A stretch of 64,000 nt of DNA. It comes from Streptomyces naganishii JCM 4654 (GTDB lineage Bacteria; Actinomycetota; Actinomycetes; Streptomycetales; Streptomycetaceae). A model generated the notes under the pieces. It was given only the letters and a program-made list of their open reading frames with translations, was not told the origin of the DNA and ran no database searches. Of this stretch, positions 46,689-57,070 are shown piece after piece. The stretch is taken from positions 391,091 through 455,090 of the forward strand of contig NZ_BMVF01000007.1 of NCBI RefSeq assembly GCF_014650575.1. The letters are read 5' to 3'. Every line of letters begins with the position of its first letter. The first letter of the stretch is position 1. The position numbers were made by a program, and so were the translations under genes.

Positions 46689-46703
46689 GGTAACTCTTCG
46701 ATT

Positions 46704-46737
46704 CCGCCGTACGAGATGATCCCCTCTCGTACGGCGG
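46704..46737 (+). terminator. Terminator between mreB and mreC
   Basis: A perfect 12-bp stem (46704-46715 with 46726-46737), 10-base loop. Confidence 0.8.
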
Positions 46738-46852
46738 ATCGTTGATATAGAGGCATAAGCTCCCACAAATGGGCCCCTTGGGTTTGCGTTTCGCCATTTC
46801 GCGGCTTCGGGGGGCCACCCGATTCCTAGAGGGAAGGGCACGGCCGTCGCAC

Positions 46853-47794
46853 GTGAGGGACACGAAAGAGAGCCGGCTGCTCCTGGTACTGCTGATCGCC
46901 ATCGCGTTCGCGCTGATCACAGTGGACATCCGGGGCGGAAAGAACTCCCCGGTCGACGGCGCCCGGCAGGCCGCCGCCACCGTCTTCGGTCCGATCGAGA
47001 ACGGCGTGTCGTCGGCGGTCGATCCCGTCGGCAACGCGGTCTCCGCGATCCGCGACTCCGGCGAGCGCCACGACCGGCTCGCCGCGCTGGAGAAGGAGAA
47101 CGCGGCCCTCAAGGCGAAACTCGGCAGCGGCGACCGCAACCGCAGCCGCCTGAACCAGCTCGACCGGATGCTGAAGCTCGCGGGCGACGGCCAGTACGGC
47201 ATCAAGGGCGCCGAGGTCATCGCGATAGGAGCCGCCCAGGGCTTCTCCTGGACCATCACCATCGACGCCGGCGCCAACGACGGCATCAAGCGCGACATGA
47301 CCGTCCTCAACGCCGACGGACTGGTCGGCCGCGTCACCACCGTCGGCCCGAACTCCTCCACCGTGCTGCTCGCCAACGACCCGGACTTCACCGTCGGCAC
47401 CCGCATGGAGGGCAGCGACGAACTCGGCTTCGCCTCCGGACAGGGCGACCGCCCGCTGCGCGTCCAGCTCCTCAACGCCAAGGCGGACGTCAAGAAGGGC
47501 GACCGGCTCGTCACCTTCGGCTCCGAGGCCGACAAGCCCTTCGTGCCCGGCGTCCCGGTCGGCGTCGTCTCCCGCGTCGACCCCTCCGGCGGCGACCTGA
47601 CCCGCACGGTCTACGTCACGCCGTTCGTCGGCTTCACCAAGCTCGACATCGTCGGAGTCGTCGTCCAGGGACCCAAGAAGGACCCGCGCGACGAGGTGCT
47701 GCCCCCCAAGCCCAAGCCGACCCCGACGCCCACGGTGACCGTGACGGTCACCCCGTCCGCCGACGCCACCGCCACCGGCCGGCCGCAGCAGTAG
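46853..47794 (+). CDS. mreC: Rod shape-determining protein MreC
   Basis: This 313-residue protein has one N-terminal membrane helix (LLLVLLIAIAFALITV), then a coiled coil (ERHDRLAALEKENAALKAKL) and two beta-barrel domains. The tail is Pro/Thr-rich. It links MreB to PBP2/RodA. GTG 46853 gives the family-typical N-terminus (V)RDTKESR. An upstream in-frame ATG at 46769 lies seven bases after TAAGCT, a possible -10. The 28 intervening codons are rich in rare codons (CTA, ATT, CTT, AGG), so I read that stretch as 5' untranslated RNA. Confidence 0.92.
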   Translation: MRDTKESRLLLVLLIAIAFALITVDIRGGKNSPVDGARQAAATVFGPIENGVSSAVDPVGNAVSAIRDSGERHDRLAALEKENAALKAKLGSGDRNRSRLNQLDRMLKLAGDGQYGIKGAEVIAIGAAQGFSWTITIDAGANDGIKRDMTVLNADGLVGRVTTVGPNSSTVLLANDPDFTVGTRMEGSDELGFASGQGDRPLRVQLLNAKADVKKGDRLVTFGSEADKPFVPGVPVGVVSRVDPSGGDLTRTVYVTPFVGFTKLDIVGVVVQGPKKDPRDEVLPPKPKPTPTPTVTVTVTPSADATATGRPQQ

Positions 47795-47809
47795 GAGCTC
47801 GAAGTCCCC

Positions 47810-48490
47810 ATGCGTCTCAACCGGATCCTGCTGTCCACCGCGCTGGTCGTCGTCGCCCTCGTCATCCAGGTGAGCGTGCTCTCCCGGCTCCATCTGCCCG
47901 GCGCCGTCCCCGACCTGCTGCTGCTCACCGTCCTCGGCCTCGCCATGGTCTACGGCCATGTCGGCGGCTGCCTCGTCGGCTTCGGCGCCGGACTGCTCGC
48001 CGACCTCGCCCCGCCCGCCGACCACGCCGCCGGCCGCTACGCCCTCGTGCTGTGCGTCATCGGCTACCTCGCGGGCCTCATCAAGCCCGAGACCGGGCAG
48101 GTCAAGTCGGCCACCGGCCCGATGGCCGTGGTGGTCGCCGCCGCCATCGGCTCCACCCTGCTGTACGCGGGCGTCGGCGCCCTGGTCGGCGACACCGCCG
48201 CCCGCCACGTCGGCCTGCCCGGACTGCTGATCAGCGCCGCCGTGTACGACCTGCTCCTCGCGCCCTTCGTGGTCCCCGGGATCATGGCCCTGGCCCGGCG
48301 GGCGGAGAACGACCCGCTCGCCGCGACCGGCTCCGCCGCGAAGAAGGCCGACATCTCCTCCGGCTGGCTCTCCTCCGGCACCGGACTGCGCATCGGCGGG
48401 CAGCGCGGCGCCCTCGGCGGCCTGAAGGTGAAGGCCGCCCGCTCCCGCACGGCCCGCGCCGGACGCATCAAGGGGGTCAAGCGGCTGTGA
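47810..48490 (+). CDS. mreD: Rod shape-determining protein MreD
   Basis: This 226-residue membrane protein has about five helices, starting MRLNRILLSTALVVVALVIQ and continuing with LLLTVLGLAMVYGHVGGCLV. A cytoplasmic C-terminal region of about 60 residues is basic (ARSRTARAGRIKGVKRL). It belongs to the elongation complex with MreC, PBP2 and RodA. It starts 15 bases after mreC and is co-transcribed. Confidence 0.92.
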   Translation: MRLNRILLSTALVVVALVIQVSVLSRLHLPGAVPDLLLLTVLGLAMVYGHVGGCLVGFGAGLLADLAPPADHAAGRYALVLCVIGYLAGLIKPETGQVKSATGPMAVVVAAAIGSTLLYAGVGALVGDTAARHVGLPGLLISAAVYDLLLAPFVVPGIMALARRAENDPLAATGSAAKKADISSGWLSSGTGLRIGGQRGALGGLKVKAARSRTARAGRIKGVKRL

Positions 48491-48653
48491 GGCAACGGGG
48501 GCGAGCGGCTGAGACCGGGCCGGGGCAAGCCGCCCCGGGCACGGGGGAGTTCACCCGAACGGGGAAGCCGGGCAGGAACGGGGGCTCACAGGCCCGTCGT
48601 TCATCATTCGTACGCGCACACACGTCCGCACACTGAGAGGGGGAGGCAGCACC

Positions 48654-50921
48654 GTGACCAACATCCCCGAGACCGGCCGGACCCCACGGGTCCAGACACG
48701 GCTCATCGTCATCCAGATCCTCGTCCTCTCCCTGCTCGGCACCCTCGGCGGCCGTCTGTGGTACCTCCAGATCCGCAACGGCGCGGAGTACCAGAAGGAG
48801 GCCTCCGGCAACCACGTCCAGCAGGTCGTCCAGCCCGCCGTGCGCGGCTCGATCCTGGACGCGCGCGGAGTGCCCCTCGCGGACAACGAGACACGGCTCG
48901 TCGTCTCCGCCTCCCGCACCGACCTGCTCAAGCAGAAGGACGACGGCAAGGCCGTCCTCACCAAGCTCGCCGGCGTCCTCGGCCTCGACCCCGAAGAGGT
49001 CAGGCAGAAGGTGCGGCTGTGCGACGCCAAGACCCCGCAGCCCTGCTGGAACGGCTCGCCGTACCAGCCCATCCCCATCACCGACGAGGCCACCCCCCGC
49101 CAGGCACTCCAGATCCGCGAGCGCGCCGAGGACTTCCCCGGCATCACCGCCGAACCCGAGGCCGTCCGGCGCTACGCGGCCCCGGGCAAGTCCAACGCCG
49201 CCCAGGTCCTCGGCTACCTCTCCCCGGTCACCGACGACGAGATCCAGCAGGCCAAGAACACCGACTCGCCCTTCCTGCGCTCCGACATGGTCGGCCGATC
49301 CGGGCTGGAGCGGCAGTACGACAAGGAACTGCGCGGCAAGGCCGGCGTCACCCGCTACGAGGTCGACAACCTCGGCCGCGTCATCGGCAAGGCCAAGTCG
49401 GACGCCGCCGAGCCCGGCTCCAACCTCGTCACCAGCATCGACGCCCGCGTCCAGCGAGTCGCCGAGTACGAGCTGGACAAGGCCATGAAGGCCGCCCGCC
49501 AGCAGTTCGACAAGATCACCGGTGAGAACTACAAGGCCGACTCCGGCGCCGTGGTGGTGATGGAGGCCAAGACCGGCCGCATCGTCGCCATGGCCTCCGC
49601 CCCGACCTACGACCCCAACGTCTGGGTCGGCGGCATCTCCGCCAAGGACTACAAGGCGCTCACCGGCAAGGACTCCGACTACCCGCTGCTCAACCGCGCC
49701 ATCCAGGGTCAGTCCGCGCCCGGCTCGACCTTCAAGGTGGTCTCCACGGCCGCCGCCGTCGAGGCCGGCTACGACTTCAACGGCAACTACCCCTGCACCA
49801 GCTCCTACTCGGTCGGCGGCCAGGTCTTCAAGAACTTCGAGGGCGAGAACTTCGGCCCCATCTCCCTGGGCCGCGCCCTGGAGGTCTCCTGCGACACCGT
49901 CTTCTACGGCCTCGCGGACAACGAGTGGAAGAAGGACGGGGGCATCAACCCCAAGAAGGGCCAGCCCAAGGACTACTTCTTCAGGGCCGCCCACCAGTTC
50001 GGACTCGGCAAGGAGACCGGCGTCGACCTGCCGGGCGAGGTCACCGGCCGCGTCCCGGACCGCCGGTGGAAGCAGAGCTACTGGGAGGCCAACAAGGACG
50101 CCTGGTGCAAGACCGGCAAGAAGAACGGCAGTTACGTCGAGAAGATCGCCTACGAGAACTGCCTCGAGGGCAACAAGATGCGCGAGGGCGACGCGATCAA
50201 CTACTCCATCGGCCAGGGCGACACCCTCGTCACGCCGATCCAGGAGGCCGTCATCTACGGCGCCATCTCCAACGGCGGGACCATGTACACCCCGACCATC
50301 GGCAAGGCGATCGTCAGCGCCGACGGCAAGCACGTCACCGAGATCAAGCCCAAGCCGCACGGCAGGCTGCCCGTCACCCAGGCCACCCGCAACATGATGG
50401 ACGAGGCCCTCGCCGGCGTCGCCACCCGGGGCACGGCCGCGTGGAAGTTCGCCGGCTGGCCCCAGGACAAGATCCCGCTGCACGCCAAGACCGGTACGGC
50501 GGAGGTCTACGGCAAGCAGACCACCTCCTGGCTCGCCACCTACACCAAGGACTACTCGGTCATCATGACCATCGCCCAGGCCGGTACTGGCTCGGGCGCC
50601 TCCGGTGAGGCCGTGCGCAACATCTACAGCTCCCTGTACGGCGTCCAGGCCGACGGCTCCATCGACAACAAGAAGGCCCTGCTGCCCACCCCGCTCAAGA
50701 GCCTGCCCAAGATCCAGGCCGACGGCTCGATCAGCGCGCCGAAGATCACCGGCGACCCGGCCAAGGACCAGGAGAAGGTCGCCCAGCAGGTCAACCAGCA
50801 GGGCGACACCAGCCAGGGCGGCAACCAGACACCGGCCGCCACCACCCCCACACCCACCACGGGCAACCGCAACACCCGCAGGCGCCGCCGCGGCACGCGA
50901 GGCCGGAGGACCACCGCATGA
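48654..50921 (+). CDS. mrdA: Class B penicillin-binding protein 2 (transpeptidase)
   Basis: This 755-residue enzyme cross-links peptidoglycan together with RodA. It has an N-terminal membrane helix (LIVIQILVLSLLGTLGG), a dimerisation domain with RGSILDARGVPLADN, and a transpeptidase domain. SxxK is SAPGSTFK (Ser358), the second motif is SCD (as SAD in E. coli PBP2) and KTG is HAKTGTAEV (Lys612). The last 50 residues are Gln/Thr/Pro-rich and end in an Arg cluster. Its stop overlaps the rodA start as ATGA. Confidence 0.95.
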   Translation: MTNIPETGRTPRVQTRLIVIQILVLSLLGTLGGRLWYLQIRNGAEYQKEASGNHVQQVVQPAVRGSILDARGVPLADNETRLVVSASRTDLLKQKDDGKAVLTKLAGVLGLDPEEVRQKVRLCDAKTPQPCWNGSPYQPIPITDEATPRQALQIRERAEDFPGITAEPEAVRRYAAPGKSNAAQVLGYLSPVTDDEIQQAKNTDSPFLRSDMVGRSGLERQYDKELRGKAGVTRYEVDNLGRVIGKAKSDAAEPGSNLVTSIDARVQRVAEYELDKAMKAARQQFDKITGENYKADSGAVVVMEAKTGRIVAMASAPTYDPNVWVGGISAKDYKALTGKDSDYPLLNRAIQGQSAPGSTFKVVSTAAAVEAGYDFNGNYPCTSSYSVGGQVFKNFEGENFGPISLGRALEVSCDTVFYGLADNEWKKDGGINPKKGQPKDYFFRAAHQFGLGKETGVDLPGEVTGRVPDRRWKQSYWEANKDAWCKTGKKNGSYVEKIAYENCLEGNKMREGDAINYSIGQGDTLVTPIQEAVIYGAISNGGTMYTPTIGKAIVSADGKHVTEIKPKPHGRLPVTQATRNMMDEALAGVATRGTAAWKFAGWPQDKIPLHAKTGTAEVYGKQTTSWLATYTKDYSVIMTIAQAGTGSGASGEAVRNIYSSLYGVQADGSIDNKKALLPTPLKSLPKIQADGSISAPKITGDPAKDQEKVAQQVNQQGDTSQGGNQTPAATTPTPTTGNRNTRRRRRGTRGRRTTA

Positions 50922-52117
50922 CCGGCGCGAACAGCTTCTCCGTCTCCGGGTACGGACCGCGCCGCGCCGGCTGGACCCGGCTGCTGGCCCGCGACTCCAT
51001 GGCCCGCCGGCTGGACTGGCCGATGCTGCTGTCGGCGCTCGCCCTGTCGGGCATCGGCTGCGCCCTGGTCTTCTCGGCCACCCGCAACCGCACCGAGATC
51101 AACCAGGGCGACCCGTACTACTTCCTGCTCCGGGACCTGATGAACACCGGCATCGGGGTCGCCCTGATGATCGGCACCATCTGGCTCGGCCACCGCGCCC
51201 TGCGCAACGCCGTGCCGATCCTCTACGGCGTCTCCCTGTTCGGCGTGCTGCTGGTGCTCACCCCGCTCGGCGCCACCATCAACGGCAGCCGCAACTGGAT
51301 CGTCCTCGGCGGCGGCTTCTCGCTCCAGCCGTCCGAGTTCGTGAAGATCTCGATGATCCTGGGCATGGCCATGCTGCTGGCCGCCCGCGTCGACGCGGGC
51401 GACCGGACGTACCCCGACCACCGCACCGTCCTCCAGGCGCTCGGACTGGCCGCCGTACCCATCCTGATCGTGCTGCTCATGCCGGACCTCGGTACCGTCC
51501 TGGTGCTGCTGACCATCATCCTGGGCGTGCTGCTCGCCTCCGGCGCCTCCAACCGCTGGGTGTTCGGCCTGATCGCCGTCGGCGTCGTCGGCTGCCTCGC
51601 CGTCTGGCAGCTGCACATCCTGGACCAGTACCAGATCAACCGCTTCGCGGCGTTCGCCAACCCCAGCCTCGACCCGGCCGGCGTCGGCTACAACACCAAC
51701 CAGGCCCGCATCGCCATCGGCTCCGGCGGCCTGACCGGCGCGGGGCTCTTCCACGGCTCCCAGACCACCGGCCAGTTCGTGCCCGAGCAGCAGACCGACT
51801 TCGTCTTCACGGTGGCGGGGGAGGAGCTCGGATTCGTCGGCGCCGGACTGATCATCCTGCTGCTCGGCGTCGTGCTGTGGCGCGCCTGCCGTATCGCCCG
51901 CGAGACGACCGAGCTGTACGGCACGATCGTCGCCGCCGGGATCGTCGCCTGGTTCGCCTTCCAGTCCTTCGAGAACATCGGCATGACCCTCGGCATCATG
52001 CCGGTCACGGGCCTGCCCCTGCCGTTCGTGTCCTACGGAGGCTCGTCGATGTTCGTGGTCTGGGTGGCAGTGGGCCTCCTCCAGTCGATCCGGGTACAGA
52101 GGCCCATGTCGGCGTGA
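50918..52117 (+). CDS. rodA: SEDS-family peptidoglycan glycosyltransferase RodA
   Basis: This 399-residue, ten-helix enzyme polymerises lipid II and works with PBP2. SEDS signatures are present: INGSRNWIVLGGGFSLQPSE and the catalytic Asp region AEEL-type loop in FVPEQQTDFVFTVAGEELGF, then FVSYGGSSMFV near the end. In S. coelicolor the homologue in this cluster is named sfr. The four-base ATGA overlap with the PBP2 gene indicates coupled translation. A short GC hairpin follows. Confidence 0.95.
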   Translation: MTGANSFSVSGYGPRRAGWTRLLARDSMARRLDWPMLLSALALSGIGCALVFSATRNRTEINQGDPYYFLLRDLMNTGIGVALMIGTIWLGHRALRNAVPILYGVSLFGVLLVLTPLGATINGSRNWIVLGGGFSLQPSEFVKISMILGMAMLLAARVDAGDRTYPDHRTVLQALGLAAVPILIVLLMPDLGTVLVLLTIILGVLLASGASNRWVFGLIAVGVVGCLAVWQLHILDQYQINRFAAFANPSLDPAGVGYNTNQARIAIGSGGLTGAGLFHGSQTTGQFVPEQQTDFVFTVAGEELGFVGAGLIILLLGVVLWRACRIARETTELYGTIVAAGIVAWFAFQSFENIGMTLGIMPVTGLPLPFVSYGGSSMFVVWVAVGLLQSIRVQRPMSA

Positions 52118-52418
52118 GGCGGGGGCCGGGGCCTGGGGGCCAGGGCCCCGGGATTCGGGGGGCGGTGACCGACGGCCGATGGTCGGTAGTCGGTGGTCGG
52201 CCAGAGGCGGGGGCCGGAGGGCTGAGCCGGTGGCCGCTGGTCGGCGGCCAGTGCCCAGGCTGTGGGCCGGTTCTGCGGCCGGACGCCGGGAGGCGCGAGC
52301 AAGCGGCCGGGAGGTGGAGGCCGGTACTCGGCAGGCCGGGAGTCGGCGGGCCGGGCTGCGGCAGGCCCGGGGCTCGAGGCCACTGCCGTATCGCCCTCGG
52401 GGCCGTTAGATTCGGTTC
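52118..52418 (+). other. Intergenic region after rodA with a weak terminator
   Basis: CCGGGGCC/GGCCCCGG (52126-52133 with 52144-52151) is a likely rodA terminator. The rest is low-complexity G/C-rich sequence with repeated GGTCGG-type words and no convincing gene. The promoter of the CYTH-CHAD gene should be at its right end. Confidence 0.55.
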
Positions 52419-53924
52419 ATGGCGGCCACCAAGCGCGAGATCGAGCGCAAGTACGAGTCCGACGCCGGCTCTCTGCCCGACCTGACCGGCGCAGCCGGGA
52501 TCGCCGCCGTCCTCGACAAGGGCGTCGCCGAACTCGACGCCCTCTACTACGACACCGCCGACGAGCGCCTGGCCGCCGCCGGGCTCACCCTGCGCCGCCG
52601 CACCGGCGGCACGGACGCCGGCTGGCACCTGAAGCTCCCGGTCGAGCCCGGCGTCCGGGACGAGATCGCGGCGCCCCTGTCCGACACCGTCCCGGACGAG
52701 ATCGCCGCCCTGGTCCGCGCCCGCGTCCGCTCCGCCCGGCTGGTCCCCGTGGTCCGGCTGCGTTCCGTGCGCGAGGTACGGCACCTGCTCGACGCGGACG
52801 GCGGACTGCTGGCCGAGGCGAGCGCCGACACCGTCACCGCCGAACGGCTCAACCGGGCCGGCGGAACCGCCCGCTGGACCGAGATCGAGGTCGAACTGGC
52901 CGACGGCGGCGACCCCGCCTTCCTGGACGCGGTGGAAAAGCGGCTGCGCAAGGCGGGCGTACGGCCGTCGAAGTCGCCGTCCAAGCTCGCCCGGGCGCTG
53001 GCGGAGACCGGCGGCCCCCACCGCGGGCCCACCAGGCGGGCCAAGCCCGTCACGGCGGGCGACCACGTCCTCGCCTACCTGCGCGAGCAACGCGAGGTCC
53101 TGCTCCACTGCGACCCGGCCGTCCGCCGGGACCTGCCGGACTCCGTGCACCGGATGCGGGTGGCGACCCGCCGTATGCGCAGCGCCCTGCGCTCCTTCGG
53201 CGCCGTACTCGACCGCGCGGTCACCGACCCGTTCGCCGCCGAACTGAAGTGGCTGGCCGGCGAGCTGGGCGCCGACCGCGACCAGGAGGTCCTCGCCGAG
53301 AGGCTGACCAGCGCCCTCGCCGCACTCCCGCCCGAACTGGTCCTCGGCCCCGTGCCCGAGCGGCTGTCCGCCTGGGCCGAGTCCCGGCACGGCCGCACCC
53401 GCGGCCACCTCATCGCCGTACTCGACTCGGGCCGGTACCTGGCCCTGCTCGACACCCTGGACGCTCTCCTGTCGGACCCCCCGCTGCGCAAGAAGGCCGC
53501 CGCAGACCCGGAGAAGGCGCTCGCCCGGGCCGTGCGCGAGGACCGGGCCAAGGTCGCCCGCCTGATCGAGGAGGCGCTCGCCCTGCCGCCGGGCCACGAA
53601 CGCGACCTCGCTCTGCACGAGGCGCGCAAGAAGGCCAAGCGCACCCGCTACGCGGCCGAGGCCGCCGTCCCCGCCCTGGGCGCCCCCGCCCGCTCGCTGG
53701 CCAGGTCCATGAAGTCGCTGACGGCCCTGCTCGGCGACCACCAGGACAGCGTCATGGCCCGCCGCACCCTGCGCGAGCTGTCCGCGGTGGCGCACGCGGC
53801 GGGGGAGGACACCTTCACCTACGGGCTGCTGTACGGCGGGCAGGAGCAGCGGGCGGCTCAGGCGGAGGCACGGCTGCCGGACCTCTGGAAGCGGGCGTAC
53901 GAATCGGGCTGTGCACCGGGTTAG
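52419..53924 (+). CDS. CYTH and CHAD domain protein
   Basis: This 501-residue protein has an N-terminal CYTH domain (EIERKYESDA gives the ExExK motif, with later acidic/basic strands) and a C-terminal CHAD helical domain (HRMRVATRRMRSALRSFGAVL; HEARKKAKRTRYAAEA). Such domains bind polyphosphate or triphosphates, and CYTH alone can be a triphosphatase. The combination suggests polyphosphate metabolism or binding. It starts at ATG 52419 and ends 24 bases before the radical-SAM gene. Confidence 0.9.
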   Translation: MAATKREIERKYESDAGSLPDLTGAAGIAAVLDKGVAELDALYYDTADERLAAAGLTLRRRTGGTDAGWHLKLPVEPGVRDEIAAPLSDTVPDEIAALVRARVRSARLVPVVRLRSVREVRHLLDADGGLLAEASADTVTAERLNRAGGTARWTEIEVELADGGDPAFLDAVEKRLRKAGVRPSKSPSKLARALAETGGPHRGPTRRAKPVTAGDHVLAYLREQREVLLHCDPAVRRDLPDSVHRMRVATRRMRSALRSFGAVLDRAVTDPFAAELKWLAGELGADRDQEVLAERLTSALAALPPELVLGPVPERLSAWAESRHGRTRGHLIAVLDSGRYLALLDTLDALLSDPPLRKKAAADPEKALARAVREDRAKVARLIEEALALPPGHERDLALHEARKKAKRTRYAAEAAVPALGAPARSLARSMKSLTALLGDHQDSVMARRTLRELSAVAHAAGEDTFTYGLLYGGQEQRAAQAEARLPDLWKRAYESGCAPG

Positions 53925-53948
53925 GCTAGATGGTCCCCCTGTCAGCTC

Positions 53949-55913
<1,965 letters not shown>

Positions 55914-55973
55914 GCCGACGCGGCCCGTACTCTGGGTAGGAGCAGGACCGCTCTCACGAAGGACTGAACGACA

Positions 55974-56792
55974 CTGGGCAAGCGACAGCCCGAAGGCCCG
56001 CCGCCCGCACCCGCGGTGCAGCGCATTCGACTGCGTTACACCAAGCGCGGCCGCCTCCGGTTCACCAGCCACCGTGACTTCCAGCGCGCCTTCGAGCGTG
56101 CGCTGCGCCGCGCCGAGGTGCCCATGGCGTACTCGGCGGGGTTCACCCCGCACCCGAAGGTGTCCTACGCCAATGCCGCACCCACCGGCACGGGCAGTGA
56201 GGCGGAGTACCTGGAGATCGCGCTCACCGCGCCCCGCGACCCGGAGCGTCTGCGCGTACTCCTCGACGAGTCGCTGCCCACCGGGCTCGACGTCGTCGAG
56301 GCGGTCGAGGCCCGTACGCCCGGACTCGCCGACCGGCTCACCGCCTCCGTGTGGGAGCTGCGGCTGGCCGGCGTCGACGCGGCCGAGGCCGAACGCGCGG
56401 TCGCGGCCTTCAACGGCGCCGGAAGCGTCGAGGTGCAGCGCCTGACCAAGAACGGCATGCGCACCTTCGACGCCCGCCCCGCGGTGGCGTCCCTGGAGAG
56501 CGCGGACGCGCACGGTTCGGCGGCTGATGGGCCGACCGACCAGCCCTGTGCGATACTGCGGCTGGTTGTTCGGCACGTGACGCCTGCCGTACGACCCGAC
56601 GACGTCCTGTCCGGTCTCCGCGCCGTGGCCGACCTGGCGCCGCCGGTCCCCGTAGCGGTGACCAGGCTGGCGCAGGGGCTTTTCGATGAAGAGACCGGCA
56701 CGGTGACCGACCCGCTCGCGCCCGACCGCGAGGCAGCAGCGACCGAGCCGCACCCGGCCGACGCGACTGCCGCCGCGACGGCGCCCGCATAG
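55974..56792 (+). CDS. TIGR03936 / DUF2344 radical-SAM-associated protein
   Basis: From GTG 56016 this reads (M)QRIRLRYTKRGRLRFTSHRD with AYSAGFTPHPKVSYANAAP, the DUF2344 signature; the family always follows or fuses to the TIGR03960 protein. No ribosome site precedes that GTG. Fourteen codons upstream a CTG (55974) has GAAGGA nine bases before it and opens (M)GKRQPEGPPPAP, which I recall as the usual N-terminus in related species. I therefore propose a CTG start, 272 residues. The C-terminus is an Ala/Thr/Asp-rich tail. Confidence 0.82.
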   Translation: MGKRQPEGPPPAPAVQRIRLRYTKRGRLRFTSHRDFQRAFERALRRAEVPMAYSAGFTPHPKVSYANAAPTGTGSEAEYLEIALTAPRDPERLRVLLDESLPTGLDVVEAVEARTPGLADRLTASVWELRLAGVDAAEAERAVAAFNGAGSVEVQRLTKNGMRTFDARPAVASLESADAHGSAADGPTDQPCAILRLVVRHVTPAVRPDDVLSGLRAVADLAPPVPVAVTRLAQGLFDEETGTVTDPLAPDREAAATEPHPADATAAATAPA

Positions 56793-57070
56793 GGAAGGTC
56801 CCCCGCCGGGACGGACGTCGAAGCGCCGCCCTCGTACTCGGGAGCCACCTGGGTCGGGCAGCGCGACCACCACAAGACTTTCGCCAGGCCGTACGCGACA
56901 AGGCGCACGGAACCGGCGAGACAGGACACAGAGAGCTCCCGTGCGGCGCACGCGCCCCGGACGGCGGCCGACGCGCATCGCGCGGCCGCGGACGTCAACG
57001 GTGTCCGATCCACGTGATCGGGCACCGGGCCAGGCGCGGCGCCCGGGAGCCTGACGGGAGATACGCCCGC
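56793..57070 (+). other. Long leader region of the ribonuclease gene
   Basis: This 278-bp gap before the Rne/Rng start shows no gene. The frame is open back to 57014, but that part lacks a site. RNase E genes in other bacteria are autoregulated through long leaders, so structure here may matter, but I see no single clear hairpin. Confidence 0.4.

Noticed and set aside
46769..46852. N-terminal extension of MreC from ATG 46769
   Set aside because: Codon use is atypical (CTA, ATT, CTT, AGG) and family members start near RDTKESR.
48654..50921. Loss of the SxN motif in the PBP2 homologue (reads SCD)
   Set aside because: E. coli PBP2 also has Asp at this position (SAD), so this is normal for the class.
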